A stretch of 7,308 nucleotides of DNA from an uncultured Cytophagaceae bacterium (GTDB lineage: Bacteria > Bacteroidota > Bacteroidia > Cytophagales > Spirosomataceae), in NCBI GenBank assembly GCA_903960725.1, contig CAJCBY010000467.1:1-7308 (forward strand), written 5' to 3'. Shown here in pieces: positions 5,831 through 7,308 of this stretch (positions are counted from its first letter, which is position 1; every line of letters starts with the position of its first letter). The notes under the pieces are model-generated. The model ran no database searches and had not been told where the DNA came from. It saw only the letters and a program-made list of their open reading frames with translations. A program made the position numbers and the translations under genes.

Positions 5831-6706
5831 GCGAACATCTAACCCCCAATTCAACTTACTCCTCAGCGTCTGCAAGAAATCATCCCCCGGAATTTTGATC
5901 AATTTTGCGGAGAATGGTGCCTTTTTGACTTCGATTTTGAAGTGGCTGTCGATGACTTTAGAACGTGAATCTAATGAGATAAGGAAGTTTTTGCTTCTAG
6001 AGCTAACCTCAAAAGTTAACGCGGCTGAACTAGAAACTAGGAGCGGACGCACGTTTAAATTGTGCGGGCTCATGGGAGCAATGATGAAAATATCGGAACT
6101 TGGAATGACTAAGGGGCCACCCACGGCAAGTGAATAACCAGTGGATCCGGTGGCAGTGGAAACGATAAGGCCATCAGCCCAATACGAGTTTAAATAATTG
6201 CCGTCCACGAATGCTTTGATGGTAATCATGGAGGATGTGTCAGTCTTCATAATGCCCACCTCATTTAGGCCAAAACCTTTGCCATCAAAAAAGTCAATCT
6301 CTGATTCAACAGAGACCAAACTTCTGTTTTCGATGCGGTAATTTCCTTGTAAAACGGTATCTAAAGCAGTACTGATTTCTGGGGGTGATAAGGTGGCCAA
6401 AAAGCCTAATCGACCCGTATTGATACCTAAAATAGGAATTTCTTTCGCGCCTATTTGTGTTAAGGTTTCCAAAAGTGTTCCGTCGCCACCAATACTCCAG
6501 GCCATGTCTGCTGATTCAAGTCCTTTTTCTGTGGAATAGCTAGGCACATCCTCAACGGAAAAGCCGTGTTCCAAAAGATGGTTTTTGAAGAAATCGGAGA
6601 GGATGGGTTGGCAGTTTTTGGCACAAATATCCACCCACATTTTCTCCATTAAGGGCTTGGTTTCAGCCGAAAATGTTTTACCGTGAATGGCTAATTGTAC
6701 ACTCAT
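5825..6706 (-). CDS. nadK: NAD kinase
   Basis: This 293-residue protein phosphorylates NAD to NADP using ATP (or polyphosphate in some members) and acts in the cytoplasm. The diagnostic motifs are all present: IGGDGTLL with GGDGT at 73-77, INTGRLGFL at 95-103, LNEVGI with N148-E149 at 147-152, the glycine-rich DGLIVSTATGSTGYS at 178-192, and PMSPHNLNVRP at 211-221. The length is normal for the Bacteroidota version and the C-terminus, NWGLDVRN, looks intact. The ATG shares its first base with the stop codon of the upstream CBS-domain gene (TAATG), which predicts translational coupling and one transcript. No separate promoter is seen. Its 3' end abuts a direct-repeat copy in the convergent intergenic region with mutS. 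Confidence 0.97.
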   Translation of the reverse strand: MSVQLAIHGKTFSAETKPLMEKMWVDICAKNCQPILSDFFKNHLLEHGFSVEDVPSYSTEKGLESADMAWSIGGDGTLLETLTQIGAKEIPILGINTGRLGFLATLSPPEISTALDTVLQGNYRIENRSLVSVESEIDFFDGKGFGLNEVGIMKTDTSSMITIKAFVDGNYLNSYWADGLIVSTATGSTGYSLAVGGPLVIPSSDIFIIAPMSPHNLNVRPLLVSSSAALTFEVSSRSKNFLISLDSRSKVIDSHFKIEVKKAPFSAKLIKIPGDDFLQTLRSKLNWGLDVRN

Positions 6707-7308
6707 TATAGGTTGATAAAGCGCATTAAATGATCGAAACGATCCTGATCTACTTCTATTTGCTCCCCAAAAACGAAGGCTTTTTCAATGAAAATTCCAT
6801 GTCTCTCTAAGTTGCTGATGATGCGTCCAAAAGTCTCTGTTTGCACCTGAACAACTACCAGAGGTTCTTGAAAAAACGTGCGAATGACTAAGCCATTTTC
6901 CTCTTCAATAATGCGTATGATGGTGCTTAAGCTGTCGCGAGAGGCTTGAAATGGAATGCGAATGATGCCTCCATTTTTATTTTCAACGCCTGAATTTAAT
7001 AAAATGTTTCCTACCGCGGATTTGGTTAAATAACCTCTAAAAAAACCGTCTGCATTCGTAATCGCGATTACATCCACACCAGTTTCATCTAGCCAAGGTA
7101 GGCTAGCTAGGACATCTTCCTCCTCCTCCATGTGGAAGGCTGAAAATTCTTCTTTCAAGTCAGAAAGTGCCTGTTCTGGAGCTAATGCTTGGCTTAAAAC
7201 TTCGGAGGAAATCAAGCCAAGAAAGGTTTTATTTTCTACCACCGCTAAGGCATTGACCCCTTGGATACGTAACGTCTTCAGTGCTTTTGCCACTGAATCT
7301 GTCAAACG
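6706..7308 (-). CDS. CBS-domain protein with C-terminal ACT-like domain, N-terminus outside window
   Basis: The frame is open to the right edge, so the true start lies outside; 200 residues are visible. A TTG at 7305-7303 could serve as a start but would cut into the first CBS domain. Residues 1-40 look like the remainder of CBS 1 (VNALAVVENKTFLGLIS), and 55-105 like CBS 2 (DVIAITNADGFFRGYLT). Residues 114-178 fit an ACT-like beta-alpha-beta-beta-alpha-beta order: GIIRIPF, helix SLSTIIRIIEEE, GLVIRTFF, PLVVVQVQ, helix TFGRIISNLERHG, IFIEKAF. No catalytic domain is visible, so a sensing or regulatory role is likely. CBS pairs commonly bind adenosine nucleotides (AMP, ATP, NAD, SAM) and ACT domains small ligands such as amino acids. 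The one-base overlap with nadK suggests a link to NADP supply, which is inference. Confidence 0.85.
   Translation of the reverse strand, partial: RLTDSVAKALKTLRIQGVNALAVVENKTFLGLISSEVLSQALAPEQALSDLKEEFSAFHMEEEEDVLASLPWLDETGVDVIAITNADGFFRGYLTKSAVGNILLNSGVENKNGGIIRIPFQASRDSLSTIIRIIEEENGLVIRTFFQEPLVVVQVQTETFGRIISNLERHGIFIEKAFVFGEQIEVDQDRFDHLMRFINL

Noticed and set aside
5829..6137. Plus-strand open frame of 102 codons opposite nadK
   Set aside because: It is antisense to the conserved NAD kinase C-terminal half, without family resemblance or a plausible start context.

Overview
The window reads as a chromosomal segment of a member of the Bacteroidota, most likely a Cytophagales-type bacterium. 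The evidence is indirect: promoter -7 boxes of the form TAnnTTTG, little use of Shine-Dalgarno sites, A-rich leaders, a MutS with the Walker A variant GPNMAGKS, a CBS-domain gene fused by overlap to NAD kinase, and a sugar-dehydrogenase pair typical of this phylum. No genus can be named from the sequence alone. There is no sign of phage, plasmid, insertion sequence, CRISPR array, tRNA or rRNA.

Layout. On the minus strand, from about 2.9 kb down to position 1, lie three tightly packed genes: a GMC-family FAD oxidoreductase (2885 to 1128), its small Tat-signal partner of the gluconate 2-dehydrogenase subunit 3 family (1126 to 503), and the first two thirds of a PgeF/YfiH laccase-domain protein (513 to the window edge). 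Gaps are 1 bp and -11 bp, so this is very probably one transcript. Divergent from it, on the plus strand, is a complete mutS (2959 to 5589). The two transcription units are separated by a short AT-rich region in which two candidate -7 boxes face away from each other and form an inverted repeat. Converging on mutS from the right are a CBS/ACT-like regulatory protein (truncated at the right edge) and NAD kinase (6706 to 5825), whose reading frames overlap by one base (TAATG).

The only sizeable noncoding stretch, 5590 to 5824 between the convergent mutS and nadK ends, is full of structure: a degenerate 7-bp tandem repeat at the mutS stop, a short GC-rich hairpin, two long AT-rich hairpins with small GC-rich tips, and a 25-bp direct repeat whose second copy runs into the nadK stop codon.

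Functionally, the GMC protein and its partner form a probable periplasmic, dye- or cytochrome-linked sugar dehydrogenase exported as a folded pair through Tat. MutS is the mismatch sensor of DNA repair, NAD kinase makes NADP, and the CBS/ACT-like protein is a plausible nucleotide-sensing regulator next to it. The protein-coding content is largely ordinary; the intergenic hairpin cluster and the symmetric divergent promoter are the parts most worth a second look.
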